Shown: positions 36,397-44,704 of the stretch, piece by piece
Layout: every line of letters starts with the position of its first letter
Position numbering within the stretch: position 1 is the stretch's first letter
DNA from: an uncultured Anaerococcus sp.
GTDB lineage: Bacteria > Bacillota > Clostridia > Tissierellales > Peptoniphilaceae
Direction of reading: 5' to 3'
Length of the DNA: 62,736 nt
NCBI GenBank assembly: GCA_900551095.1
Contig: URUJ01000008.1
Coordinates: forward strand, 1 to 62,736
Notes under the pieces: model-generated
Databases searched by the model: none
Told to the model about the DNA's origin: nothing
Seen by the model: the letters and a program-made list of their open reading frames with translations, nothing else
Position numbers and translations under genes: made by a program

Positions 36397-38541
36397 ATGG
36401 CTGATAAAATAAGAGTATACGAATTAGCAAAAGAAAACGGCTTAGAATCTAAGGAAATGATTAAGATTCTAAATGATGAATTTAATCTAGGTATTAAATC
36501 TCATATGTCCATGATAAGTGGAGAAGATCGTAAATTAATTAACGAATTTCTAAGTGAATTAAACGATGATTCAAGTGATGAAGTTAGCGAAGAAGAAATA
36601 AAAAAGCCTAAAGCAAAATCAAAAGTTAAGCAAGAGAAAAAAAGAGAAAAGAAAATTGATCCAAAAAATCTAGATGATGACGAAGAAGAAAAACCAGTAA
36701 AGAAAAATAGAAAAAAGAAGAACAAGAAGAAAAAATCAAAGAAGAGCAATAGGCAAGAGAAAAATATGAAAGCTAATAAAGATTCAAGAATAGAAATACC
36801 AGAAACTGTAAATGTTAAAACATTTGCGGATAAACTTGGAGAGAGCCCAAATTCAGTAATAGGAAAACTAATAGGTCTTGGCACAATGGCAGGCCTTAAT
36901 GACCAAATAGATTTTGATACAGCAAACCTTGTAGCAATGGAATTTGGCAAGGAAATTTTCAAAGAAGAAGAATATGACGCCCTAGAAGAGCAATCATATG
37001 ATTTAGACTATGAAGATAAGGAGGAAAACTTAGTTGAAAGACCTCCAGTTGTATCAGTAATGGGTCACGTTGACCATGGTAAGACAAGTATACTAGATGC
37101 TATTAGAAATACTTCTGTAACTCGTGGGGAAGCAGGCGGTATTACCCAACATATCGGTGCTTATACTGTAAAAGTTAATGATAAGAATATATCTTTCCTT
37201 GATACACCAGGCCACGAAGCCTTTACAGAAATGAGAATGAGAGGAGCTAAGTCAACAGACATAGCAATCCTTGTAGTAGCTGCAGATGACGGTGTTATGC
37301 CACAAACTGTTGAGGCTATTAACCACGCTAAGGCAGCTGAAATTCCAATAATTGTAGCGATAAATAAGATGGATAAGGAAGAAGCCGATCAAAACAGAGT
37401 AATGCAAGGCCTTATGGAATACGGTCTTGTACCTGAAGAATGGGGTGGGGATACCATAATGGTACCAGTGTCAGCTCATACTGGTGATGGAATCAAAGAC
37501 TTACTTGAGATGGTTCTTCTTGTGGCTGAAGTTAAGGAACTTAAGGCAAACCCAAATAGAGATGCAGTTGGTATAATAATCGAGGCTCAACTTGATAAGT
37601 CAAGAGGTCCTGTTGCGACAGTGCTTGTACAAAAAGGAACACTTCACCAAGGAGATTATGTAGTTACAGGCTCTGCCTCAGGTAGGATTAGGGCTATGTT
37701 TGATTCCAAAGGAAAGCCTATCAAAAATGCAGGTCCATCAATACCAGCCCAAATTTTAGGTCTTTCAGATGTAGCAGAAGCAGGCGATAAGATTTACGCT
37801 GTAAAAGATGAAAAAGTTGCTCGTGATTATGCAGATAGGGCTGCGGAATTTAAACGTGAAGAAAGACTTATCGCAAAAGCCAATACAAACCTAGAAGATA
37901 TGTATTCAGATATCCAAGAAGGCGAACTAAAAGAGCTTAATATTATAGTAAAGACAGATGTTAAGGGAACAGTTGATGCTGTAAGTTCTTCTTTAACTAA
38001 ATTATCAAATGAAGAAGTAAAGGTATCAGTAATAGCAGGAGCTGTTGGTGGTATAACAGAATCAGACGTACTTCTAGCACAGGCATCAAATGCTATTATT
38101 ATAGGATTTAACGTAAGACCTACCCAAGGAGCTTTAGAAAGAGCCAAGGATAATAATATCGAAATAAGAACCTACAGTGTAATATACGAAGCAATTGAAG
38201 ATGTATCAAAGGCCATCGTAGGTATGCTAGATCCTGAATTTAAGGAAAATGTCCTAGGAAGGGCAGAAGTTAGAGATACCTTCAAAATTCCAGGAGCAGG
38301 CACAATCGCAGGCGTTATGGTTACAAACGGTGTAATTACAAGAAAATCTAAAATAAGACTATTAAGAGATAACGTAGTTATTTTTGATGGAGATATTTCA
38401 TCAATGAAGAGATTTAAAGATGATGCATCAAAACTTCAAGCAGGTTATGAAGGCGGTATCGGACTTGAAAGATATAACGATATAAAAGTAGGCGACGTGA
38501 TGGAAGCCTATGAAATGGTTGAAACAGAAAGAAGTTTATAG
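36397..38541 (+). CDS. infB: Translation initiation factor IF-2
   Basis: GTPase that brings fMet-tRNA to the 30S subunit and promotes subunit joining. The N-terminal region has an IF2_N helix (IRVYELAKENGLESKEMIKI) and a Lys-rich linker (about 65-130). A second IF2_N lies near 140-190. G motifs are GHVDHGKTS near 222, DTPGHEAF, NKMD and SAHTG. Domains II-IV follow to residue 714. GAGGTGATTAG precedes the ATG. Ends one base before rbfA. Confidence 0.97.
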   Translation: MADKIRVYELAKENGLESKEMIKILNDEFNLGIKSHMSMISGEDRKLINEFLSELNDDSSDEVSEEEIKKPKAKSKVKQEKKREKKIDPKNLDDDEEEKPVKKNRKKKNKKKKSKKSNRQEKNMKANKDSRIEIPETVNVKTFADKLGESPNSVIGKLIGLGTMAGLNDQIDFDTANLVAMEFGKEIFKEEEYDALEEQSYDLDYEDKEENLVERPPVVSVMGHVDHGKTSILDAIRNTSVTRGEAGGITQHIGAYTVKVNDKNISFLDTPGHEAFTEMRMRGAKSTDIAILVVAADDGVMPQTVEAINHAKAAEIPIIVAINKMDKEEADQNRVMQGLMEYGLVPEEWGGDTIMVPVSAHTGDGIKDLLEMVLLVAEVKELKANPNRDAVGIIIEAQLDKSRGPVATVLVQKGTLHQGDYVVTGSASGRIRAMFDSKGKPIKNAGPSIPAQILGLSDVAEAGDKIYAVKDEKVARDYADRAAEFKREERLIAKANTNLEDMYSDIQEGELKELNIIVKTDVKGTVDAVSSSLTKLSNEEVKVSVIAGAVGGITESDVLLAQASNAIIIGFNVRPTQGALERAKDNNIEIRTYSVIYEAIEDVSKAIVGMLDPEFKENVLGRAEVRDTFKIPGAGTIAGVMVTNGVITRKSKIRLLRDNVVIFDGDISSMKRFKDDASKLQAGYEGGIGLERYNDIKVGDVMEAYEMVETERSL

Positions 38542-38925
38542 ATGAATAAAAAAAGAACAGCGAGGATTTCTTCTGAGGTCAAAAAAGAAATATCCAAGAT
38601 TATTATGGATGACCTAAACGACCCAAGATTATCTACTGAAGCCATGGTATCTGTCACAGATGTCGAAGTTACCAACGACTTATCCTATGCAGATGTTTAT
38701 ATTTCTGTCCTTGGTGATAATAAAAACAAAGAAGATGTCATGGAAGCTTTAAACCAAGCCAAGGGTTATATAAAAATCCTTGTTGGTGAAAGGATGAGGT
38801 TAAGAACTATGCCAGAATTTCGTTTTAAATTCGATAATTCAATAGAGCGTGGTGCTTATATGGATAAGTTAATAGCAGAAACAATCGCAAAGGATAAAAA
38901 AGCCAATGAAGCTAGAGAAGATTAG
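38542..38925 (+). CDS. rbfA: 30S ribosome-binding factor RbfA
   Basis: KH-fold protein needed for 16S rRNA 5'-end maturation and cold adaptation. RISSEVKKEISKIIMDDLND and SVTDVEVTNDLSYADVYISV are family blocks; LRTMPEFRFKFDNSIERG is the C-terminal signature. 127 residues. Starts immediately after infB and overlaps nrnA by 20 bases. Confidence 0.95.
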   Translation: MNKKRTARISSEVKKEISKIIMDDLNDPRLSTEAMVSVTDVEVTNDLSYADVYISVLGDNKNKEDVMEALNQAKGYIKILVGERMRLRTMPEFRFKFDNSIERGAYMDKLIAETIAKDKKANEARED

Positions 38926-39877
38926 TAAAGAACATTTAGATAAGTTTATAAAAATGGTTGACGAGGCGGATACAATCGCCATCGCCAGCCACGTAAATCC
39001 AGACGGGGACAACCTTGGTTCTTCCCTTGCCTTGAGACGTTCTCTTGAAAAATACGGCAAGGATGTAGAAGTTATAGCAATTGACACAATTGATGATTAT
39101 TTAAAATTTTTGCCAGAACTAGACCAATATAAAGAGGCAAGTAGGGATAAGTACGATTTATTTATAATTGTCGACTGCTCTGAGTTTGATAGGATAGGTC
39201 ATGCAACTGAAATTGCAAGAAGGTCAGATAAAACTATAGTTATGGACCATCATGTAGGTGGCAAGATTAACTGTGATTTAAACATGATCTATGACACATC
39301 ACCTGCAACTTGTGAAATAGTTTATGAGGTAATTGATAGACTTAATTTGCCTATGGATGAAACAATAGGAACACTTCTATTTACAGGTCTTTGCACAGAT
39401 ACTGGTAGATTTATGTATTCAAATGTCTCAGAATACACCTTTAGAGCGGCAGGAAGCTTGATAACAAGTGGAGTAGATTACGAATATATCTACAGAAATC
39501 TCTACCAATCTCAACCTGTATCTGTCATGCAGTTTCATAACGAAATCATATCAAAGGCTGAGTTTTTTGACAAAAAAGCCTTTGGAATTGCAAGTAAGGC
39601 CCAAGTAGAAAAATACGGCGTCCAAATGGGTGATGCAGAGTCAATTGTAAATAAACTTAGAGACTTAAAAGAAGTAAATGTGTCAATGATTGTAAAAGAA
39701 TACGACGACGGCGAATACAAGGTATCTATGAGAAGTAAAACTGCTGATGTTGCAGCAGTTGCTAGGGCAAATGGCGGTGGAGGCCATATCAAAGCAAGTG
39801 GATTTTCAATCTTTGATGAAAGTCTAGAAGCTGCTTGCAAAAAAGCTTTAGCTATATTAAAGGAAATAGATGCCTAA
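38906..39877 (+). CDS. nrnA: DHH-family phosphoesterase (NrnA-like nanoRNase/pAp phosphatase)
   Basis: Manganese-dependent enzyme that degrades short oligoribonucleotides and dephosphorylates pAp. Motifs in order are HVNPDGDNLGSSLAL near 28, IVDCSE near 86, MDHHVGG near 112 and the DHHA1 motif NGGGGHIKASGFSI near 290. 323 residues. Overlaps rbfA by 20 bases and truB by eight, the usual position in Firmicutes. Confidence 0.93.
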   Translation: MKLEKISKEHLDKFIKMVDEADTIAIASHVNPDGDNLGSSLALRRSLEKYGKDVEVIAIDTIDDYLKFLPELDQYKEASRDKYDLFIIVDCSEFDRIGHATEIARRSDKTIVMDHHVGGKINCDLNMIYDTSPATCEIVYEVIDRLNLPMDETIGTLLFTGLCTDTGRFMYSNVSEYTFRAAGSLITSGVDYEYIYRNLYQSQPVSVMQFHNEIISKAEFFDKKAFGIASKAQVEKYGVQMGDAESIVNKLRDLKEVNVSMIVKEYDDGEYKVSMRSKTADVAAVARANGGGGHIKASGFSIFDESLEAACKKALAILKEIDA

Positions 39878-40766
39878 GGGAATCCTTAATGTAAATAAAG
39901 AAAAGGGTATATCATCAGCTAGAGTTGTTAGTCTTGTAAGACGTGCCTTGGATATCAAAAAAGTGGGTCACACAGGCACTTTAGATCTAGAAGCAAGCGG
40001 AGTTTTGCCAATAGTTGTAGGCAAGGCTACAAGAGTTTCAGATTATATGATGACCAAGGATAAAGTTTACGAAACTGACCTTATCCTAGGGGCAAAAACC
40101 ACTACTCTAGATGCGGCAGGAGAAATCACTCAAAAATCTTGTAAAGTTATTGGAAAAGATGAATTTTTGGAAGTGATAAATACCTTTATTGGTGAGATAG
40201 AGCAAATCCCTCCCATGTATTCTGCTCTTAAAGTAAATGGTAAGAAACTCTACGACCTAGCTCGTGAAGGTATCGAAATTGAAAGAAAAAGACGAAGGGT
40301 TAATATCTATGATATTGACCTTTTAGATTTTGATTTTCCAAGGGCAAAAATTAGAGTTACTTGTTCCAAGGGAACTTATATAAGAACCCTAGTTGACGAT
40401 ATAGGAGAAAAGCTGGGTACTTTTGCCTATGTCGATAACTTGGTAAGGGCAAGGGTTGGAGAGTTTAATATCAAAGATGCCATAAAAAGCGAAGATATTT
40501 TAGAAATCTCAAGAGAAGATTTGCTAAAAAAACTTTATCCAATAGATACTGCCCTTAAAAATTTTGAAAAGATTGTCCTTGATAAAAGTTATCTAGAAAA
40601 ACTTATTAATGGTCAAGTTGTAGAAGTAGGAAAAAATTATGGTAAAATTATAAGGGTTTATTGTGAAGATGAATTCCTTGGTCTAGGAAATAGTTATAGG
40701 GAAAATAATAAAAATTTCTTAAAAATGGAGAAAGTGTTTTATGAAAGAGAAGATAAGAATATATGA
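39870..40766 (+). CDS. truB: tRNA pseudouridine(55) synthase TruB
   Basis: Makes pseudouridine 55 in the T-loop of tRNAs. The N-terminus reads GILNVNKEKGISSARVV. The catalytic block is HTGTLDLEASGVLP with the nucleophile Asp near residue 39. Most TruB proteins have Pro right after that Asp; here it is Leu. CSKGTYIRTLVDDIGEKLG is the second signature. 298 residues, C-terminal domain present. Overlaps nrnA and ribF. Confidence 0.95.
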   Translation: MPKGILNVNKEKGISSARVVSLVRRALDIKKVGHTGTLDLEASGVLPIVVGKATRVSDYMMTKDKVYETDLILGAKTTTLDAAGEITQKSCKVIGKDEFLEVINTFIGEIEQIPPMYSALKVNGKKLYDLAREGIEIERKRRRVNIYDIDLLDFDFPRAKIRVTCSKGTYIRTLVDDIGEKLGTFAYVDNLVRARVGEFNIKDAIKSEDILEISREDLLKKLYPIDTALKNFEKIVLDKSYLEKLINGQVVEVGKNYGKIIRVYCEDEFLGLGNSYRENNKNFLKMEKVFYEREDKNI

Positions 40767-41685
40767 TTTAAATAGCGACCTACCAGATTTGGAAAAAAAG
40801 GTGGTATCTTTGGGATATTTTGACGGAGTCCACCTAGGTCACCAAAAATTAATGAAAAGAAATGTAGACTTATCTAAAAAATACGGTCTAACTCCATCAA
40901 TTCTCCTATTTAAGGAAAATACATCTACAACTGTAAAAGATGAGAAAAGATACCTCTCTAGCTTAGAAGACAAGGTAGAAATCCTATCTCAACTAGGTAT
41001 TAAGACCTTTTGCCTAGTTGATTTTGATGAAAACTTTATGAAACTTACTCCAAAAGATTTTATAAAGACAATTATAGCAGAGAAATTAAATGCTAGAATA
41101 ATTATAGTTGGGGATGACTACCGCTTTGGTTACAAGGCTAGCGGGACTGTTGATACACTAAAAGAGTATGAGGATATCTTTGCCTATAAAACTGACGTGG
41201 TTGGTTTTGAGATGGAAGATGATAATGATAAGATTTCTTCCGGTCACATAAGAGAGCTTATAAGAGATGGAGAGATTTCCAAGGCTAATAAGTATCTCGG
41301 CAGGTATTATAAGCTTCGTGGCAAGGTTGTTCACGGCAGACAAAGAGGAAGACTACTTAATTTCCCAACAGCCAACCTTGAAGCAAACTTTGCCTATGTT
41401 ATGCCGAAAGATGGTGTCTACCTTACAAGGACAAATTTGAGGGGGAAAGTCTACTTTTCGCTTACAAATATTGGCTCAAACCCAACCTTTGAGGAAGGCG
41501 ACGATAAAAAAATTGAGACCTATATTTATGATTTCAACCAATCTGTCTATGATGAAAATATTAGTGTAGAATTTATTGAATTTTTAAGACCGGATTATAA
41601 ATTTAATTCAGCAGAAGATTTAATAGCACAGATGGAGGAAGATAAAAAAGAAGGTCTTCTTTATATAGAAAAACACTTTAAATAA
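40741..41685 (+). CDS. ribF: Bifunctional riboflavin kinase / FAD synthetase
   Basis: Converts riboflavin to FMN and FMN to FAD. The N-terminal nucleotidyltransferase domain has SLGYFDGVHLGHQKLM near residue 21 and VGDDYRFG near 124. The C-terminal flavokinase domain shows GKVVHGRQRGRLLNFPTAN near 198 and NIGSNPTF. 314 residues. A GGAGAAAG site lies in the end of truB, which it overlaps by 26 bases. Last gene of the rimP operon; a new promoter begins two bases after its stop. Confidence 0.95.
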   Translation: MKEKIRIYDLNSDLPDLEKKVVSLGYFDGVHLGHQKLMKRNVDLSKKYGLTPSILLFKENTSTTVKDEKRYLSSLEDKVEILSQLGIKTFCLVDFDENFMKLTPKDFIKTIIAEKLNARIIIVGDDYRFGYKASGTVDTLKEYEDIFAYKTDVVGFEMEDDNDKISSGHIRELIRDGEISKANKYLGRYYKLRGKVVHGRQRGRLLNFPTANLEANFAYVMPKDGVYLTRTNLRGKVYFSLTNIGSNPTFEEGDDKKIETYIYDFNQSVYDENISVEFIEFLRPDYKFNSAEDLIAQMEEDKKEGLLYIEKHFK

Positions 41686-41686
41686 C

Positions 41687-41715
41687 TTGGCAAAAGCTTA
41701 TTTGAGGTGTATAAT
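41687..41715 (+). promoter_or_regulatory. rpsO promoter
   Basis: TTGGCA at 41687-41692 and consensus TATAAT at 41710-41715 with an ideal 17-base spacer, just after the ribF stop. Confidence 0.85.
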
Positions 41716-41719
41716 GTAC

Positions 41720-41790
41720 GAGGTAGCCTTGCTAGGTATATGAGACCTCGACTAATACATGGCAAAGGCTGAATAAAAAAACGGAGGAAA
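41720..41790 (+). ncRNA. Ribosomal protein S15 leader RNA
   Basis: About 75 transcribed bases precede rpsO and can fold: CGAGGT (about 41720) pairs with ACCTCG (about 41745) around GCCTTGCTAGG, followed by GACTAATACATGGC and GGCTGAAT. The position, size and a stem near the start fit the autoregulatory S15 leaders of Firmicutes, where S15 binds its own mRNA. Confidence 0.65.
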
Positions 41791-41792
41791 CT

Positions 41793-42056
41793 ATGAACGT
41801 AGTAGAAAAACAAGAAATAATCAAAGAATACCAATTAGACGAGAAAGACACAGGTTCACCAGAAGTACAAATCGCTATCTTATCAAAAAGAATAGCTGAC
41901 TTAACTGAACACTTAAAATCAAATACAAAAGACCACTCTTCAAGACGTGGATTATACAAAATGATCAGACGTAGAAGAGGTATGCTTAATTATCTAAGAG
42001 ATAATGATATTGATAGATATAGATCAATTATCGAAAGAATTGGACTAAGAGGTTAA
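41793..42056 (+). CDS. rpsO: 30S ribosomal protein S15
   Basis: Primary 16S rRNA-binding protein of the platform. DTGSPEVQIAILSKRIADLT and DHSSRRGLYKMIRRRRGMLN are diagnostic. 87 residues, the usual size. ACGGAGGAAA precedes the ATG. It is separated from pnp by a hairpin that lets only part of the transcript continue, the familiar rpsO-pnp arrangement. Confidence 0.98.
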   Translation: MNVVEKQEIIKEYQLDEKDTGSPEVQIAILSKRIADLTEHLKSNTKDHSSRRGLYKMIRRRRGMLNYLRDNDIDRYRSIIERIGLRG

Positions 42057-42063
42057 TTATTTT

Positions 42064-42090
42064 GGCGGGGATTTTACCCGCCTTATTTTA
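42064..42090 (+). terminator. rpsO terminator
   Basis: GGCGGG (42064-42069) pairs with CCCGCC (42077-42082), followed by TTATTTTAT. Short interrupted T-run, so partial readthrough into pnp is likely. Confidence 0.8.
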
Positions 42091-42105
42091 TATATAGGAG
42101 AGATA

Positions 42106-44259
42106 ATGATCAAAAATTACAAATACACTTCAAAAAACGGATATGACTTTGAGGTAACTATCGGCAAGTATGCAGAGCAAGCTAACGGTGCCTGCCTTAT
42201 TCAAAGTGGAGATACTACACTTTTAGTAACTGCAGTTGCAAGTGAAAAGCCAAGAGAAGGAATAGATTTCTTCCCATTAATTTGCGACTTCCAAGAGAAA
42301 CTTTATGCAGTTGGTAAAATACCAGGAGGTTTCCTAAGAAGAGAAGGCAAGGCAAGTGATGAGGCAACTCTAATTGCCAGACAAATGGATAGACCTCTTA
42401 GACCACTTTTCCCAGAAAATTACTACAATGATGTACAAATCATTGCCACAGTCCTATCAATGGACCACGACCACCTTCCAGACCCACTCACAACTATAGG
42501 AGCATCTATTGCCCTAGGAATTTCTGACATACCATTTGATGGACCTGTTGGAGCTTGTATGGTAGGAAAGGTTGACGGCAAACTAGTTGTAAATCCAAAT
42601 GAAGAAGATAGAAAGAAATCTCAACTTGACCTTACTGTAGCTGGTAAAAAGGGTGCTATAAACATGGTAGAAGCTGGAGCAAATGAGCTTGATGAAAGCG
42701 AAATGCTTGAAGCAATGTTACTTGCCCTTGATGAAATAGGTGATATTTCTGATTTTATCCAAACAATTATAGATGATATCGGTCTTCCTAAAAAAGAAGT
42801 AGAAGAATACCAAGAAACAGAACTTGATAGACTTATTTCAGAAAATTTTGAAGAAGATATAAAATCATCAATCAGAACAACAGATAAGACTGAAAGAGAA
42901 GATAATATTTTTAGAATTGAAGAAGAAGCTAAAGAGAAATTCTTAGAGGACTTCCCAGAAACAGAAGACGAAATCCACAGAAGAATTGATGATATTATGA
43001 AAAAAGAAGTCAGAAGAATGATTTCTATTGATAAAATCAGACCAGACGGCAGAGAAATGAAAGAAATCAGACCACTTTCTGCTGAAGCTGGCCTTCTTCC
43101 AAGAGTACACGGTTCAGGATTATTTAAGAGAGGACAAACTCAAGTATTATCAATAGTAACCCTAGGTTCTCCAGCAGATAGCCAGTTAATTGATGGATTA
43201 AATGTTGAAGATATAGAAAAAAGATATATGCACCAATACAACTTCCCACCATTCTGCGTAGGAGATGTTAGACCACTTAGAGGACCAGGTAGACGTGAAA
43301 TAGGACACGGCCACTTAGCTGAAAGAGCTCTTGTACCAGTACTTCCAGATGAAAAAGACTTCCCTTACACAATAAGAGTTGTATCAGAAGTCCTATCATC
43401 AAATGGATCAAGTTCCCAAGCATCAATATGCGGTTCAACCTTATCCCTAATGGATGCTGGTGTTCCTATTAAAAAGCCAGTTGCAGGTATCGCTATGGGT
43501 CTTATTAAGGAAGACGAATCTGTTTCAATACTTACAGATATCCAAGGTCTTGAAGACCACCTAGGAGATATGGACTTTAAGGTAGCAGGAACACGTGATG
43601 GTATAACAGCTTTACAAATGGATATGAAAATATCTGGAATCACAGAAGAAATACTAACCCAAGCCCTAGCAGATGCTAAGGATGCTAGATTTAGAATACT
43701 AGATGTAATTGAATCTGCTATAGAAAAACCAAGAGAAGATTTATCAGACTATGCGCCAAGACTATACACAATCGACATTGACCCAGAAAAGGTGAGAGAT
43801 GTAATAGGATCTGGTGGAAAAAACATAAACAAGATTATAGATGCCACTGGAGTTAAAATCGAGACAGAAGATGACGGACACATCACTGTAGCAAGTAACG
43901 ACGGCACAAGCGGCAAAAAAGCTATAGAAATGATCAAGGCTATAGTAACCGATCCAAAACCAGGTGATATTTTTGAGGGAACTGTTGTAAGAATTATGAA
44001 CTTTGGTGCCTTTGTAGAAATAGCAATAGGCAAGGAAGGCCTTCTTCATATAAGCCAAATCGCTCACCACAGAGTAGGCAAGGTTGAAGATGAACTAAAG
44101 GTTGGAGACACTGTTAGAGTAAAGGTTACTGAAATAGATAGACAAGGTAGAATTAATCTTTCTAGAAAAGCCCTTCTTGGAAAACCAGAAAGAGAACAAA
44201 GAGGAGAAAAAGCTGAAGCTTGGCCAGTAGATGAATCTCCATACAGAAAAGATAAATAA
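42106..44259 (+). CDS. pnp: Polyribonucleotide nucleotidyltransferase (PNPase)
   Basis: 3'-5' phosphorolytic exoribonuclease of the RNA-degradation machinery. Two RNase PH domains (about 10-140 and 320-545) flank the helical domain. The second holds FCVGDVRPLRGPGRREIGHG split over about 384-405. KH (RDVIGSGGKNINKIID near 566) and S1 (FEGTVVRIMNFGAFVEI near 624) follow. 717 residues. GGAGAGATA precedes the ATG. Confidence 0.97.
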   Translation: MIKNYKYTSKNGYDFEVTIGKYAEQANGACLIQSGDTTLLVTAVASEKPREGIDFFPLICDFQEKLYAVGKIPGGFLRREGKASDEATLIARQMDRPLRPLFPENYYNDVQIIATVLSMDHDHLPDPLTTIGASIALGISDIPFDGPVGACMVGKVDGKLVVNPNEEDRKKSQLDLTVAGKKGAINMVEAGANELDESEMLEAMLLALDEIGDISDFIQTIIDDIGLPKKEVEEYQETELDRLISENFEEDIKSSIRTTDKTEREDNIFRIEEEAKEKFLEDFPETEDEIHRRIDDIMKKEVRRMISIDKIRPDGREMKEIRPLSAEAGLLPRVHGSGLFKRGQTQVLSIVTLGSPADSQLIDGLNVEDIEKRYMHQYNFPPFCVGDVRPLRGPGRREIGHGHLAERALVPVLPDEKDFPYTIRVVSEVLSSNGSSSQASICGSTLSLMDAGVPIKKPVAGIAMGLIKEDESVSILTDIQGLEDHLGDMDFKVAGTRDGITALQMDMKISGITEEILTQALADAKDARFRILDVIESAIEKPREDLSDYAPRLYTIDIDPEKVRDVIGSGGKNINKIIDATGVKIETEDDGHITVASNDGTSGKKAIEMIKAIVTDPKPGDIFEGTVVRIMNFGAFVEIAIGKEGLLHISQIAHHRVGKVEDELKVGDTVRVKVTEIDRQGRINLSRKALLGKPEREQRGEKAEAWPVDESPYRKDK

Positions 44260-44265
44260 AAAGAT

Positions 44266-44303
44266 AAAAACTGTTGCAGTTAGCTGTAGCAGTTTTTATT
44301 TTT
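44266..44303 (+). terminator. pnp terminator
   Basis: AAAAACTGTTGCAG pairs with CTGTAGCAGTTTTT (two G-U pairs) around TTAG, then ATTTTT. Confidence 0.85.
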
Positions 44304-44428
44304 AGGAAAATATAGATTAAAAGAGAAATAACATAACACCTTCTAATAAATATTGTTGCAGATTTATCAAAGATATGATAACATAAATTATATAAGAAAT
44401 CGTTATTTTAATTGCGAAATATTTAAAA

Positions 44429-44594
44429 GGAGGAAAAAATAACCGTCTTCTTTGGCATAGGGGAAGATTGGGAAAAGGAATTTAGGAAAATTAGTGAGAT
44501 TATTTATATTTTCGCTATTTTTATCTTTTATACTTTGCCTAAGTCTTTATTTTTTAAACCTAACAAAGAACTATTTCTTTATAATATGTATTAA
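44429..44594 (+). other. Open frame behind a perfect Shine-Dalgarno but lacking a normal start codon
   Basis: The 400-base gap between pnp and the YjiH gene contains AAAAGGAGG at 44425-44433, followed five bases later by ATA (44439). From there an open frame of 51 codons runs to TAA at 44592-44594. It reads ITVFFGIGEDWEKEF, then a hydrophobic stretch IIYIFAIFIFYTLP, and ends LFLYNMY. No ATG, GTG or TTG is spaced for this site. It may be a decayed membrane peptide gene, a gene with a rare AUA start, or coincidence. Confidence 0.3.
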
Positions 44595-44639
44595 TAAAAC
44601 AAGTAATAGGTGAATGATAGAGACAATTTTGTTAGACAA

Positions 44640-44680
44640 TTGCTTGTAGAAATAAAGCTTTTACATAATTTTGCTTTATT
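44640..44680 (+). promoter_or_regulatory. Probable promoter/operator of the YjiH carrier gene
   Basis: TTGCTT (44640-44645) and CATAAT (44664-44669) with an 18-base spacer. The perfect 8-bp inverted repeat AATAAAGC (44651-44658) / GCTTTATT (44673-44680) straddles the -10 and could be a repressor site. Confidence 0.45.
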
Positions 44681-44704
44681 CTCAAATTAATTCAGAGGTA
44701 AAAA

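Noticed and set aside
36501..36962. A long antisense frame opposite the infB N-terminus
   Set aside because: It is rich in Phe and Ser because it mirrors the Lys/Glu-rich linker of IF-2; no start context.
44620..44680. Insertion-sequence end near the YjiH promoter
   Set aside because: The AATAAAGC/GCTTTATT repeat is only 8 bp with a 14-base gap and no transposase nearby; it fits an operator better.
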